From contig NZ_CP147020.1 of the NCBI RefSeq assembly GCF_037126435.1, positions 1,077,001 to 1,141,000 of the forward strand: a stretch of 64,000 nucleotides of DNA, given 5' to 3'. Of the stretch, positions 52,491 through 60,918 are shown piece after piece (the stretch's first letter is position 1; each line of letters opens with the position of its first letter). The notes under the pieces are model-generated. The model was given only the letters and a program-made list of their open reading frames with translations. It ran no database searches and was not told the DNA's origin. Source of the stretch: Bernardetia sp. ABR2-2B (GTDB taxonomy: Bacteria; Bacteroidota; Bacteroidia; Cytophagales; Bernardetiaceae). A program made the translations under genes and the position numbers.

Positions 52491-53423
52491 TTAATACGTC
52501 TTAGTCATAGAAAGAGGCGTAACAATCGCAAAATCAGCCACACCTGTTTTCTCTAAAGAATCTAATTCTTTTTGGTCGGCTGCTGTGATTGTCATTACCT
52601 TCAAGTCTGGATTGTATTTTTTGAGATAATACACGATGCTTTCATAATTATCTGAATGATAAGAACCATTGAAATGTAGGAAAACTGAATTTTTATTTTC
52701 TGAATAGTATTTATTGATACGATACGCCATTGTTGCATCTTTTACGGCTTGTGCATAAGCAAAATTTGCAGCACTTTCATTTACGTTTTCCGTATCAGAA
52801 GTAGAATGAACTCCCATCATTTTGAGCATATTGGCATAGGCAGGTAATTTTAAATCTACTTCAACAGGCAAAGGCATCATAAACCATTTTGCATCTTCCG
52901 AAAGAGAATCCAAACTAGATAAACCCTTTTTGGAAACCAAAGAAGCATAACGACGAGGAATATTTGTAGCTACAAAATCAAGATTGTTTTCCTTCGCAAA
53001 TTCTACCAAAGGCTTGTAATCTGTTTTATAATTGTTCCATAATCTAGCTTCGGCTTCAAAGTTTTTTTCTGTAATAATATCATTCAGATATTCATCTAAA
53101 ATAGTTTGATTATCAGCTTCAAACATTTCTGCGCCTAAAATCAGATTGTTTTTACTATACTTTTTGCTTTGATTTTCAGATTTATTTTTATTTATTTCTT
53201 TATATAAACCTTTTGTAAGCTCAATTTGTAGCCAATGAATAATCGGATTATTATGGCTTTCTCCAAAAAGAATAATATCGGCTTCTTGTGCCTTTTCTAA
53301 GATAGACTTGTAAGATGATTTTTTTCCTGCTGCATCAAAAATTTGATAAGCTGGTTTGTCAGTTTGGAAAGACATAAGTAGAAGAAGTAATAAGGCAAGG
53401 AAAGAAATGTTATATTTTTTCAT
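52491..53423 (-). CDS. ChaN-family haem-binding lipoprotein-like protein
   Basis: A 310-residue exported protein of the ChaN/DUF399 family (Cofac_haem_bdg), which binds haem in Campylobacter. Signal peptide about 1-22 (SFQT); no clear lipobox. The conserved ADIILFGESHNNPIIHWLQ strand near residue 50, LGAEMFEADNQTILDEYL near 95, and VFLHFNGSYHSDNYESIVYYL near 250 mark the family. It follows a small outer-membrane barrel by 11 nt and precedes the DUF4375 gene, giving a three-gene unit possibly tied to iron or haem uptake. Confidence 0.9.
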   Translation of the reverse strand: MKKYNISFLALLLLLLMSFQTDKPAYQIFDAAGKKSSYKSILEKAQEADIILFGESHNNPIIHWLQIELTKGLYKEINKNKSENQSKKYSKNNLILGAEMFEADNQTILDEYLNDIITEKNFEAEARLWNNYKTDYKPLVEFAKENNLDFVATNIPRRYASLVSKKGLSSLDSLSEDAKWFMMPLPVEVDLKLPAYANMLKMMGVHSTSDTENVNESAANFAYAQAVKDATMAYRINKYYSENKNSVFLHFNGSYHSDNYESIVYYLKKYNPDLKVMTITAADQKELDSLEKTGVADFAIVTPLSMTKTY

Positions 53424-53434
53424 TAGTTTTTTTC

Positions 53435-54070
53435 TTAGAAGAATCCACCTATACGAATTTGTAAAGGACTTGTATATAGAGAATTAAACTCATCATAAAA
53501 AGGATTATAGAGAGCCGAAATTGTAAAAGCTGAACGATTTCCTATTGGAAATGCAAATCCTCCACCAATAAAAAAGGCTGGAAATAATTCTGTTCCTTCG
53601 GCTGTGCCATTAAAATTATTAATAGAATATTTGGCAAAAAGTGTTTCATATTCAGTATGTGCAAATAAATTTCCTACTCCCAGAAAATCATTCGCAATAT
53701 TATAACGAGAAAATACACGCCCTCCATAAATACTTTGTTTTCCCAACAAATTACCGAATCTATCATTTATCCTTTGGTATTGATATGTTATACCTACTCC
53801 TGCTGAAAATCTTGGAGTAATTCTATATCCTACCATTGGTGAAACATCTATAAATGTTTGGTTTCCAAAACTAGCTCCAAAATTTCCACCAAAAAACAGA
53901 CGGTCAATAAAACGCATTTTTTCCTCCTCCTCATCATCTTCACTTTCTTTATCGCCTTCTATTACGACTGGTTCTTCTTCTTTTGGTTTTTCTACTTCTA
54001 CGCCTTCTACTTGTGCAAAGGAAACTGAATAGAAAAATGATAATGCAATAATTAAGATTATTTTTTTCAT
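53435..54070 (-). CDS. Small outer-membrane beta-barrel protein
   Basis: A 211-residue exported protein. Signal peptide 1-19 (SFAQ), an acidic linker (VEKPKEEEPVVIEGDKESEDDEEEE), then about eight amphipathic beta strands (FFGGNFGASFGNQTFIDVSPMVGYRITPRFSAGVGITYQY, to the final LQIRIGGFF). The terminal Phe is typical of OMP insertion. Family resembles the OmpA-membrane-like/porin fold, but no substrate is readable. First gene of the ChaN-DUF4375 unit. Confidence 0.85.
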   Translation of the reverse strand: MKKIILIIALSFFYSVSFAQVEGVEVEKPKEEEPVVIEGDKESEDDEEEEKMRFIDRLFFGGNFGASFGNQTFIDVSPMVGYRITPRFSAGVGITYQYQRINDRFGNLLGKQSIYGGRVFSRYNIANDFLGVGNLFAHTEYETLFAKYSINNFNGTAEGTELFPAFFIGGGFAFPIGNRSAFTISALYNPFYDEFNSLYTSPLQIRIGGFF

Positions 54071-54092
54071 TGTTTTTATATTTTAGATATTC

Positions 54093-54125
54093 AAACCTAT
54101 AAGGTTTTGAAAACCTTATAGGTTT
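54093..54125. repeat. Perfect 16-bp palindrome with 1-nt loop
   Basis: AAACCTATAAGGTTTT and AAAACCTTATAGGTTT are fully complementary across a single G. It lies 23 nt upstream of the barrel gene start and 9 nt past the PurF-like stop on the minus strand, so it may terminate the latter. The same type of AAACCTATAAGG palindrome is frequent in Bacteroidota genomes. Confidence 0.8.
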
Positions 54126-54134
54126 CTTATTTTT

Positions 54135-56102
54135 TTAATACGCCCTTACTTTTTTGCCTTCCATAAAATTAATAAAGGCTTGATTGGCTACCCTATTTCC
54201 TCCCTGCGTGGGATAATTACCAGTAAAATACCAATCTCCCAAATGATTTGGACAGGCTTTCTTTAAGTTTTCTACGGTCTGATAAACTACTTTTACTTCT
54301 GCTTTGATATTTTTTGAAATAATTTCAGCTACTTTATTAGAAACTTCTTCATACTCAAACATATCATATAATTCTTTGACATGATTAACTACTTTTTCTA
54401 ATGGCTGTTTTTTAGACTCCAAACATTTCTCATACACATCGTCTAGCATATATTTCAAATGACGGTCTTCTAAAAGTGCTAGTAAAGCACGAAAAACGAC
54501 AAACTCATGTTGCCTAGACATATCAATTCCGTAACAATCAGGAAAACGAATTTGAGGTGCAGACGACACAATAACAATTTTCTTAGGCTCTAATTTATCA
54601 AGCATCGTCAGAATACTTTTTTCTAACGTTGTTCCTCGTACAATCGAATCATCAAGAACTACAAGCGTATCAACTCCTTTCCTTACAATCTCATAGGTTG
54701 TATCATAAACGTGTGCTACCATATCATCACGCTGTGCATCGCCAGTAATAAAAGTTCTCATCTTAGAATCTTTAATTACCAACTTTTCAACTCTAGGACG
54801 GAAAGACATAATTTTCATTAATTCTTCTTTCGACAAGGACTCATCAGGATTTAATGTTTTCTCACGCTGTGCTATCAAATGATGCTCTACTCCTTTTACC
54901 AAACCTAAAAATGCCGTTTCGGCTGTATTAGGAATATACGAAAAGATAGTATTTTCCAAATCATGGTCTATGGCATCTAAAACTTGATGATGAAGCTGCC
55001 TTCCTAACATCTTGCGTTCATTATAAATCTCTGGGTCTGTTCCTCTTGAAAAATAAATACGTTCGAAACTACACGATTTTTTCTCTAAAGGTTCTTGAAA
55101 CTTAATTATTTCATAATCTGCTTTCTTATTAACTACTAATGCATGACCTCCTTCAAGTTCTTGTATTTCAGAATAATCACAATTAAAAGCTGTTTTAATA
55201 GCAGGTTTTTCGGAGGCAGCCACAATAACCTCATCATTTATGTAATAATAAGCAGGGCGAATACTTGCAGGGTCACGAGCCACAAATGCATCTCCATGAC
55301 CAGCCATCCCTACCATGACATATCCACCATCAAAATCGTTGCAAGAACGTTGAAGAATTTTTTTCCAGTCAATATTTTGCTCTAATTTTGTGATTATTTC
55401 TTCATTAGTGAGCGTTTGGGTTTGAGTTTGCACTTCTTGCGTTGAATTTTTTCCATTTGGATTTACATCAAAAGCTAACTTTGCCCTTTCTTCTTGTTGA
55501 TATTGAGAGTAAAAATGTTGGTTTTCTCTATCCAAAAAATGTCCTATTTTTTCTAAAGCTGTAATGGTGTCGCCTTGTTCTTGTGGAAACTGCCCCAATT
55601 CTGCCAAATGACTAAAAAGTTCTTCGGCATTTGTCATATTAAAATTACCAGCTAAAAGTAAATTTCTACTTCTCCAATTGCTACTTCTCAAAAGAGGATG
55701 ACAAAAACGCACATCATTTGCGCCATAAGTTGCATAACGCAAATGACCTAAAAATAGCTCTCCAGCAAAAGGAACATTCTCTTTTACCCATTTTCCTTTG
55801 TAGTATTTTTTACCTTCTTTTTGAGCTTTAGTAAATTTTTTACCTATTTTATTAAAAATATGATTGATAGGCTGTTCTTCAATCGAACGAATACGGTCTA
55901 TGTATTGATGTCCCTTTTTCATATCGATTTTGATACTTGCCAACCCTGCACCATCTTGTCCTCGGTTGTGCTGTTTTTCCATCAATAAAAACATTTTATT
56001 GACAGGATAAGCAGGTGTTCCATATTTTTCAATATAATATCCAAGTGGTTTTCGAAGGCGTAAGAATGCTACTCCACATTCATGTTTGAGAGATTCGCTC
56101 AT
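54135..56102 (-). CDS. purF: Amidophosphoribosyltransferase-like protein, extended
   Basis: A 655-residue class II amidotransferase; the usual PurF is near 470-510. The nucleophile Cys9 follows the short propeptide MSESLKHE. The glutaminase part shows NRGQDGAGLAS and LGHLRYATYG. The PRPP-transferase part shows ETAFLGLVKGVEHHL and the type I PRPP motif DTLVVLDDSIVRGTT, then IVIVSSAPQIRFPDCYGIDMS. Extra sequence lies at 190-245 (QTQTQTLTNEEIITKLEQN) and at the C-terminus (from 560). It may be the housekeeping purine enzyme or a second, specialised paralogue of the long type; the symbol reflects family only. No other pur genes are next to it. Confidence 0.85.
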   Translation of the reverse strand: MSESLKHECGVAFLRLRKPLGYYIEKYGTPAYPVNKMFLLMEKQHNRGQDGAGLASIKIDMKKGHQYIDRIRSIEEQPINHIFNKIGKKFTKAQKEGKKYYKGKWVKENVPFAGELFLGHLRYATYGANDVRFCHPLLRSSNWRSRNLLLAGNFNMTNAEELFSHLAELGQFPQEQGDTITALEKIGHFLDRENQHFYSQYQQEERAKLAFDVNPNGKNSTQEVQTQTQTLTNEEIITKLEQNIDWKKILQRSCNDFDGGYVMVGMAGHGDAFVARDPASIRPAYYYINDEVIVAASEKPAIKTAFNCDYSEIQELEGGHALVVNKKADYEIIKFQEPLEKKSCSFERIYFSRGTDPEIYNERKMLGRQLHHQVLDAIDHDLENTIFSYIPNTAETAFLGLVKGVEHHLIAQREKTLNPDESLSKEELMKIMSFRPRVEKLVIKDSKMRTFITGDAQRDDMVAHVYDTTYEIVRKGVDTLVVLDDSIVRGTTLEKSILTMLDKLEPKKIVIVSSAPQIRFPDCYGIDMSRQHEFVVFRALLALLEDRHLKYMLDDVYEKCLESKKQPLEKVVNHVKELYDMFEYEEVSNKVAEIISKNIKAEVKVVYQTVENLKKACPNHLGDWYFTGNYPTQGGNRVANQAFINFMEGKKVRAY

Positions 56103-56210
56103 AATAGAAGAAAGAAAAGGTGGGAATGAATTTTTGTATTCTGATTCGATGAATAGTTCAATTATTATACAAAGATAGCCATAAAATCAGTAAAAGTCTT
56201 TAAAAAAACC

Positions 56211-56636
56211 TTAATGAAAACGCTCAACAACAGCCATAGTTATTCTACTGATACAAGTCAGTTTGCCTTCTTCGTTGGTCATTTTGATTTCCCAAACGTG
56301 TGTTTTTCTTCCCACATGAAGGGCTGTTGCTGTTCCATACACCCATTTTCCTTTTGGCACAGGTCGGATATGATTTGCATTTATTTCTAATCCCATACAA
56401 GCATATTTTGTTGTATCAACGCTCATGTTGGCAGCAATACTTCCCAATGTTTCGGCAAGAACGACAGAACCTCCACCATGCAAAACACCCATAATTTGTA
56501 TATGACGTTCATCAACAGGCATTTTTCCACTAAGCGTATTCTCTGTAACCTCTGTAATTTCGATGCCTAGAAAACTAACCATTGTATTTTCTTGTCCTTT
56601 ATTTATTAGCTCTACTGGTTTTATATTAATGCTCAT
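56211..56636 (-). CDS. Hotdog-fold acyl-CoA thioesterase
   Basis: A 141-residue cytosolic thioesterase of the PaaI/YdiI (4HBT) group. The N-terminal helix GQENTMVSFLGIEITEVTENTLSGKMPVDERHIQIMGVLHGGGSVVLAETLGSIAA contains the HGG and active-site Glu. VRPVPKGKWVYGTATALHVGRKTHVWEIKM is the central strand. Such enzymes release CoA in menaquinone synthesis (DHNA-CoA) or aromatic degradation; which one is not readable here. It precedes the purF-like gene by about 110 bp on the same strand. Confidence 0.93.
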   Translation of the reverse strand: MSINIKPVELINKGQENTMVSFLGIEITEVTENTLSGKMPVDERHIQIMGVLHGGGSVVLAETLGSIAANMSVDTTKYACMGLEINANHIRPVPKGKWVYGTATALHVGRKTHVWEIKMTNEEGKLTCISRITMAVVERFH

Positions 56637-56658
56637 TTTATAACTTGATTATTAAATG

Positions 56659-56768
56659 TTATCACAGTTTATTTCATGTAGTTCAGGCATCCTGCCTGAA
56701 CATATAAAAACGAATTTTATTCTTAACGGTCAGTCTAGAAGACTGACATACAAAAATAACCGTGATAA
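56659..56768. mobile_element. MITE-like element A, copy 2 (most complete)
   Basis: A 110-bp element with 11-bp inverted ends TTATCACAGTT (56659-56669) and AACCGTGATAA (56758-56768), one mismatch. Inside are GTTCAGGCA-tcc-TGCCTGAAC (56681-56701) and GTCAGTCT-aga-AGACTGAC (56729-56747). It carries no gene and lies in the divergent gap between the thioesterase and the DUF2809 gene. Confidence 0.75.
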
Positions 56769-56852
56769 GGTTTGTTTAAAAAATAAATTCACTTTGTTTT
56801 AAAATTCAAATGTATTGAAATAGTTTAGAAATTTTTGAAGTAATTTTGATTT

Positions 56853-57278
56853 ATGAATTACAAACAACTCAAAATGCAGAGAAACCGAAAAATTTATTTT
56901 TTATTAATTGTCCTTACTATTACAATTGGTTTGGTTTCAAGAACTGAATTTATTTCTAGTTTCATTACTGAGCATTTTGGAGATTATCTATATGCTATTT
57001 TATTTTTCTTGATTTTTGGATTTATATTTACAAAAGTTCAGACTTACAGAATGTTTCTACTCACTTTGCTATTTTGCTATGGAATTGAATTTTTTCAACT
57101 TTATCAACCAAAAACAGCTAACTGGATTAGTTTTATTCGGAGTTATGAAGTAAGTAGATTGATTTTGGGAAATAATTTTCAATGGAATGATATAATTAGT
57201 TATACAGTTGGAGTAATGACAGGCTATATTTCTGAAACTTTACTCTATCCAAGATTTCATTCTAAAAATCATAAATAA
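56853..57278 (+). CDS. DUF2809 membrane protein
   Basis: A 141-residue protein with four hydrophobic helices. The motif WISFIRSYEVSRLILGNNFQWNDIISYTVGVMTGY near residue 90 matches the DUF2809 family, small VanZ-like membrane proteins of unknown role. A basic N-terminus (MNYKQLKMQRNRK) precedes the first helix. ATG 56853 is followed by a second ATG at codon 8, which is also possible. It precedes the M61 peptidase gene by 96 bp on the same strand. Confidence 0.85.
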   Translation: MNYKQLKMQRNRKIYFLLIVLTITIGLVSRTEFISSFITEHFGDYLYAILFFLIFGFIFTKVQTYRMFLLTLLFCYGIEFFQLYQPKTANWISFIRSYEVSRLILGNNFQWNDIISYTVGVMTGYISETLLYPRFHSKNHK

Positions 57279-57374
57279 TCAAAACAGAACCTTAAAAAAC
57301 CTTTTCTTGTCAATCAAATTGCTATTTTAATTACAAAACCAATTATTTCTATTTATACAATTTAATTTTATCTT

Positions 57375-59312
57375 ATGAATATTTTTTCATTTAGTTCTAA
57401 ATTTGTCTTTTTACTTTTTGTATTTAGCTTTTCACTAAGCTCTGTTTTTGCACAAGATGATTTTGAGACAACATCGTTATCAGATAGTACAGAGACTAGT
57501 TTTTCATATTCCTATACCTTAGACCTTACCAAATCAAAAAACGATAAAGTTCCTGTGGAGCTTTACTTTAAAGATTTAGCTTCTCTTGAATTATCTAGTA
57601 ATGTACTAGAGGTTACAGATAAAGATTCTATTTCTTTTTTTATGCCTAAGATTGTCCCTGGAACGTATCATATCTATGATTTTGGTCGCTTTTTGAGTGA
57701 TTTTAAAGTAACTGATATGGCAGGAAAAGAAATTAAATACACACACCCTACTGAAAATGAGTGGCGTTTTCCAACAAAAGGAGTTTATAAAATTTCTTAT
57801 TTAGTGGATGATACATTTGATTATAAAGGACAAAATAAGGTTTTCGAACCAGGGGGAACAGATATTGAAGATGATGTTTTTGTTATCAACACACATGGTT
57901 TTTTTGGTTATTTGGAAGATTTTAAACGTCAGCCTTTTGATATAAATGTAGTGAAGCCAAAAGGTTTTTATGGTTCTACGCCTTTGGTTGCTGCAAAAAC
58001 GAATGAAAAAATAGACACTTATTTAGTTTCAGATTACCATCTTTTGGCAGATTCCCCAATGCTTTATTCTATTCCTGATACAGTTACTTTTGAGGTAGGA
58101 GGAGCTGAAATTTTGGTTTCAGTTTTTCATGAAAAAGGAACAGTAAAGGCAGAGGAAGTAGCAAAAGAAGTGCAGAAATCGTTAGAAGCACAGAAAAACT
58201 ATTTAGGAGGAACGTTACCTATCAAAAAATATGCATTCTTGATTTATATCTTTGATGGTTTTAGTAATTCGGGTTCGTATGGAGCATTGGAACACTCTTA
58301 TTCTTCACTTTATTTTCTGCCTAATATGGGGGCTTCTCGTCTTGCCAACACAGTCGTGGAAATTGCAGCGCACGAATTTTTTCATATACTAACTCCACTT
58401 TCCATTCATTCGGAAGAAATTCATTATTTTGACTTTATCAATCCTAAAATGTCAAAGCATTTGTGGCTTTATGAAGGCGTAACTGAATATTTTGCAAACC
58501 ATGTTTTGTTGCAGCAAGGACTTATCTCTTTAGAAGAATTTTTGGATAAAATGCGTGATAAAGTAAGTGAGGCTAATAATTATTCTGATGTTCCTTTTAC
58601 AGAAATGAGTTTGGGCTGTTTGGATAAATACGCTGATGAATATGGAAATGTCTATGAAAAAGGTGCTTTGATTGGCTGGATGTTGGATGTTCGTTTGAGA
58701 GAATTATCTGATGGAAAATATGGCTTGATGAACTTAATGCAAGATTTATCAAAAAAATATGGTACAGAACAACCTTTTGAAGATGATAAACTTTTTGATG
58801 TAATTACTGAAATGACCTACCCAGAAATCCGTACTTTCTTTGCTGATTATGTAGAGGGAAGCAAAGAGTTACCTTATACAGATTACTTAAAAACCATTGG
58901 TATAAACACAACTGGAGACGGAACAGAAGAAGTATTTAATTTTGGAAATATTGGTTTGGCTGTTGATCCAGAAACAAAAGAAGTAAGCGTTTTTAGTATG
59001 GAGGGTGCAAACGAGTTTGGAAAGATGTTCGAAGAAGGTGATGTTATCTTAGAGATAAATGACCAAAAAGTAGATGCTACCAATTTCTTAGACTTAATAA
59101 CAGAAGCTAGTTATAAAGAAGATGAAGAAATGGAAATCGTTGTCAATAGAAAAATAAAGAAGAGGAAAAAAACTAAAATCAAAAAACGAACACTAAAATC
59201 AAAACCTGTGTTTGTAGAACAAGAACAAGATTTTGGTTTTGAAGAAGCACAAGACAAAAACGAAAAACAAACTGAACTCTTGAAAGCATGGGAAAAGTGG
59301 GAAGTAAAATAA
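57375..59312 (+). CDS. M61-family glycyl aminopeptidase with PDZ domain
   Basis: A 645-residue exported zinc metallopeptidase. Signal peptide about 1-26 (VFAQ). The N-terminal beta domain is followed by the catalytic gluzincin core: GSYGALEHSYSSLYFLP, then IAAHEFFHILTPLSIHSEEIHYFDF with the HExxH motif and the third ligand Glu in HLWLYEGVTEYFANHVL. A PDZ domain follows near 500-600 (FNFGNIGLAVDPETKEVSVFSMEGANEFGKMFEEGDVILEIND). The tail is very basic and then acidic. It removes N-terminal Gly or Ala from peptides and is probably periplasmic. A MITE-like element starts 2 bp after the stop. Confidence 0.94.
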   Translation: MNIFSFSSKFVFLLFVFSFSLSSVFAQDDFETTSLSDSTETSFSYSYTLDLTKSKNDKVPVELYFKDLASLELSSNVLEVTDKDSISFFMPKIVPGTYHIYDFGRFLSDFKVTDMAGKEIKYTHPTENEWRFPTKGVYKISYLVDDTFDYKGQNKVFEPGGTDIEDDVFVINTHGFFGYLEDFKRQPFDINVVKPKGFYGSTPLVAAKTNEKIDTYLVSDYHLLADSPMLYSIPDTVTFEVGGAEILVSVFHEKGTVKAEEVAKEVQKSLEAQKNYLGGTLPIKKYAFLIYIFDGFSNSGSYGALEHSYSSLYFLPNMGASRLANTVVEIAAHEFFHILTPLSIHSEEIHYFDFINPKMSKHLWLYEGVTEYFANHVLLQQGLISLEEFLDKMRDKVSEANNYSDVPFTEMSLGCLDKYADEYGNVYEKGALIGWMLDVRLRELSDGKYGLMNLMQDLSKKYGTEQPFEDDKLFDVITEMTYPEIRTFFADYVEGSKELPYTDYLKTIGINTTGDGTEEVFNFGNIGLAVDPETKEVSVFSMEGANEFGKMFEEGDVILEINDQKVDATNFLDLITEASYKEDEEMEIVVNRKIKKRKKTKIKKRTLKSKPVFVEQEQDFGFEEAQDKNEKQTELLKAWEKWEVK

Positions 59313-59314
59313 CA

Positions 59315-59485
59315 TGAACTCGGTATTAAAAACAGTCTGAAATACTTCTCTATCTTTTAGAAAAGCTACTTTCGGTCTGCTCTAACAGGACTGACCTAAT
59401 TTTAATCAAGGTCAGCCCTACAGGGCAGTACCGAAATTAAAAAGAATACACTAACTAATTGATAATAAATATAATACTGAGTTCA
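59315..59485. mobile_element. MITE-like element C
   Basis: A 171-bp element with 14-bp inverted ends TGAACTCGGTATTA (59315-59328) and TAATACTGAGTTCA (59472-59485), one mismatch. Inside, GCCCT-ac-AGGGC and GGTCAG-type arms form further hairpins. It is the only copy I found in this window. No gene is carried. Confidence 0.65.
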
Positions 59486-59518
59486 CATTAAAATAGAACT
59501 TAACCTCCAATAGACAAC

Positions 59519-59554
59519 AAAAAAGGTCTTTACAATTAAGTAAAGACCTTTTTT
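59519..59554. terminator. Bidirectional terminator
   Basis: AAAAAAGGTCTTTAC (59519-59533) pairs perfectly with GTAAAGACCTTTTTT (59540-59554) around AATTAA. A and T tracts suit both directions. It separates the M61 gene with its repeat from the convergent secreted-protein gene. Confidence 0.9.
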
Positions 59555-59586
59555 GATATATAAATTTCTAATACTGAATACAATTA

Positions 59587-60570
59587 TTAGTCATTATTTA
59601 ATGATGCATTTTTTTCTTTATCTTGAGTTATAATTGCTTTTTCACTCATCGTATTACGTTCTGTGAAACTATCATAAAGAATTTTGTACGTTTCTACTTC
59701 TGGAGCTAAAGCCATTGCAGCTTTATAAGCCATTGCAGCTTCTGCATAATAACCTGTTTCTTCCAAGTATTGAGCTTTGATAAGATGTCCTAAAGCAGTA
59801 TCATCACCAATTTGGTCTAATTGCTCACGAATTTCTTTCTTAGCATCGCTTTCCTTCTCTTTTTTGATAACTTGATTACCTGATTTGAAGTTTCTATCCT
59901 TCTTGTCTTCATCTGCTACTTCTACTCTGTAAAGAACAGCTGTTTGGTCTTGAAGTTCTGGACGAGAAAAATCAATTACATAAGAAGTTTCTTTAGTAAC
60001 TTCCGAATAAAGTTCATTATTACGTAAGTCTGTAAGAACAATACGATACTCTTTTACTTCTTTTTTGTCTATTTTAGCTATATCTTCGTAAACAAACCAT
60101 TCGATTTCTAGCTTATCACCTAGCATATTTACTTTACTCTCTTGAATGATGGTAATAGCTTTTTTATCTCCACGCTCTACAGCACCTGTTTTTCCCATGT
60201 GCTTATAACGATTTTCTCCACTCGCTTCTTCAGCAGCAGAAGTAAGTTCAGAAACTACATAGTTTGCATAACGAGATGTAAGACTAGAATTATTACTTGC
60301 TTTTAAGTTACTTGCAAGTTCGTTTACTTTATATGTTCCCTTCGTACGAAGCTCAACAGTTTGTCCGTTTGTATGTAGAAGACCTAAATATCCTCCTTGC
60401 TCCATCACAATAACATCAGTATTATTGAGTTTAGAGCCTACACGGATTGCGTTATTAGAAGCTGTATTGTTTCCTTTTGCAGTCAGAACACGGAAGGCAT
60501 AATTTTGCGCCATTGTAGTTCCACCAATAAGAAGCATTAGAGCTACTAGAAATAGTGATTTTGTTTTCAT
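59587..60570 (-). CDS. Secreted FecR/TPR-like protein beside a CHASE2 gene
   Basis: A 327-residue exported protein, signal peptide 1-21 (TTMAQ). Residues 25-90 resemble a FecR-type beta domain (AFRVLTAKGNNTASNNAIRVGSKLNNTDVIVMEQGGYLGLLHTNGQTVELRTKGTYKV). Then helical and beta parts, and a TPR-like C-terminus (ALGHLIKAQYLEETGYYAEAAMAYKAAMALAPE). The pairing of a FecR/TPR secreted protein with a CHASE2 membrane protein on the same strand suggests an envelope-sensing module. No enzyme motif was seen. The 348-bp gap to the CHASE2 gene (60571-60918) contains nothing I can name. Confidence 0.75.
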   Translation of the reverse strand: MKTKSLFLVALMLLIGGTTMAQNYAFRVLTAKGNNTASNNAIRVGSKLNNTDVIVMEQGGYLGLLHTNGQTVELRTKGTYKVNELASNLKASNNSSLTSRYANYVVSELTSAAEEASGENRYKHMGKTGAVERGDKKAITIIQESKVNMLGDKLEIEWFVYEDIAKIDKKEVKEYRIVLTDLRNNELYSEVTKETSYVIDFSRPELQDQTAVLYRVEVADEDKKDRNFKSGNQVIKKEKESDAKKEIREQLDQIGDDTALGHLIKAQYLEETGYYAEAAMAYKAAMALAPEVETYKILYDSFTERNTMSEKAIITQDKEKNASLNND

Positions 60571-60918
60571 AGTTTTATAAATTTAATTGAGGTAAGTATT
60601 TGATAAATGTATTTTGAATACTATTAATTTTGATATGGTTTTGAAAAACGTCATTTATATAAATTAGCTTTTCAGTATGTGCTTTGTTAAGTGTAACGAT
60701 TTCTAACAATTAAAGTTTTGAAGCAGACATTTTTATCTTAATAATCTACAAAAATCGAACAAAAAATAATTATATAACCGTTTTACGTGAAAACTTACTG
60801 AAAAGATGTAAAAATCTGAAAATTTAGTGTGATTTTTACGATTTTATTACTAGATACAGATTTTAGTTATTTTATCTTTAGTTTGCTTCCAATCAATTTT
60901 CTTGATTTTTTACTTTTT

